64,000 nucleotides of DNA, taken from NCBI GenBank assembly GCA_034509925.1, contig CM067529.1, positions 9,895,001 to 9,959,000 on the forward strand, in the 5' to 3' direction. The notes below the pieces were generated by a model. That model did no database searches and was not told the DNA's origin. It worked only from the letters and a program-made list of their open reading frames with translations. Source of the DNA: Hirudinaria manillensis. Lineage: Eukaryota; Annelida; Clitellata; Hirudinida; Hirudinidae. Shown piece after piece: positions 63,622-64,000 of this stretch; position 1 is the first letter of the stretch, and each line of letters starts with the position of its first letter. The position numbers and the translations under genes are program-made.

Positions 63622-64000
63622 TCATGCGTACGGATGGTATCTGGATTCTTTGGAAAGCGAATTCCTCATTTTGAATTCGTTTCTCTTTCTGGCGCGGACA
63701 TCGGCGTCTACTTGCTGCACGATTAAATTTCGAAAATCGCAGCATAAGTCGTCGACGTCGATTACTGGATCGTTCAATGACACGACATCTCGTCGTGTTT
63801 CTTGGCGAAAACCAGTCGGCTCGCTATCGACCTTGATTCGGGCCCACTCTTCGGCGAATCGGGCCAAGAAGGCCTCTGCCTCGAGGTCGAGCCGGCGAAT
63901 TTTTGCGCCATCGTTTCTCGCCATTCTCGTATTCTGCTGCTCACTCTTTTTATCATTTACGTGCTGATTCACGTGGTTTTGTTTGCCACTGTGTTGTTCT
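63622..64000 (-). CDS. Unknown basic protein of the tandem array, copy 3 (cut by window end)
   Basis: The C-terminal 126 codons or so are visible and identical to copy 2. By the 952-bp period, the start codon should lie near 64182, outside the window. Confidence 0.6.
   Translation of the reverse strand, partial: EQHSGKQNHVNQHVNDKKSEQQNTRMARNDGAKIRRLDLEAEAFLARFAEEWARIKVDSEPTGFRQETRRDVVSLNDPVIDVDDLCCDFRNLIVQQVDADVRARKRNEFKMRNSLSKESRYHPYA

Larger units (their letters stand above)
61731..64000 (-). repeat. 952-bp tandem repeat array, two full units and part of a third
   Basis: Landmarks recur at exact distances: the unit-start GATGGTATCTGG at 62681 and 63633 (952 bp), and ATGGCCGATTATTCG starts at 62278 and 63230 (952 bp). 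The coding part of unit 1 is offset by 12 bp because of the four-codon indel. Each unit comprises promoter, leader, one gene and a short AT-rich 3' spacer. The array continues past the right edge. Confidence 0.95.

Overview
The window is nuclear DNA from an invertebrate animal. It is AT-rich, with many short spliced genes, (ATT)n and (GAT)n microsatellites and standard stop codons. Animal-specific families point to Metazoa: TCF/LEF, a Tec/Btk-type tyrosine kinase, a Dbl/DBS-type RhoGEF and SUEL-type lectin exons. I cannot name the phylum. Nothing looks bacterial, and no rRNA, tRNA or CRISPR was recognised.

Layout. 1-4.4 kb: intergenic, low complexity. 4.4-11.0 kb (-): CLC-6/7-type chloride/proton exchanger, about 14 recognised exons. 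12.0-23.8 kb (+): CRAL-TRIO/coiled/DH/PH RhoGEF of the MCF2L (DBS) group, with an antisense R2/NeSL-like LINE piece in one intron. 24.2-24.5 kb (-): a possible tiny divergent gene. 24.6-29.3 kb (+): CNOT3 of the CCR4-NOT deadenylase complex. 30.6-36.2 kb (+): a SUEL/rhamnose-binding-lectin-like locus with a signal-peptide exon and three tandem lectin half-domain exons; its first intron holds a hAT transposon with a perfect 8-bp target duplication. 37.3-41.3 kb (-): Tec-family kinase without a recognisable SH3. 41.7-42.4 kb: a palindromic, long-inverted-repeat element. 44.4-46.6 kb (+): FCP1 (RNA polymerase II CTD phosphatase). 46.6-51.5 kb: gene-poor, with a LINE scrap. 51.5-54.9 kb (-): N4BP2-like P-loop kinase/Smr protein. 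55.5-56.5 kb (+): very compact TCF/LEF. 57-60 kb: LINE and hAT fossils. 60.2-61.3 kb (-): GC-rich, intronless Elongin-A-like gene with a broken frame. 61.7-64.0 kb (-): start of a 952-bp tandem array, each unit carrying a TATA/E-box promoter and one unknown basic protein of 182-186 aa, running off the window end.

How the genes relate. Most are unrelated housekeeping or signalling genes packed side by side: transcription (FCP1, Elongin A-like, TCF/LEF), mRNA decay (CNOT3), signalling (RhoGEF, Tec kinase), ion transport (CLC) and secreted recognition (lectin). The least explained part is the right end. There an intronless Elongin-A-like copy and a homogenising tandem gene array share GC content, lack of introns and promoter layout, and a scrap of the Elongin-like 3' end abuts the first array unit.
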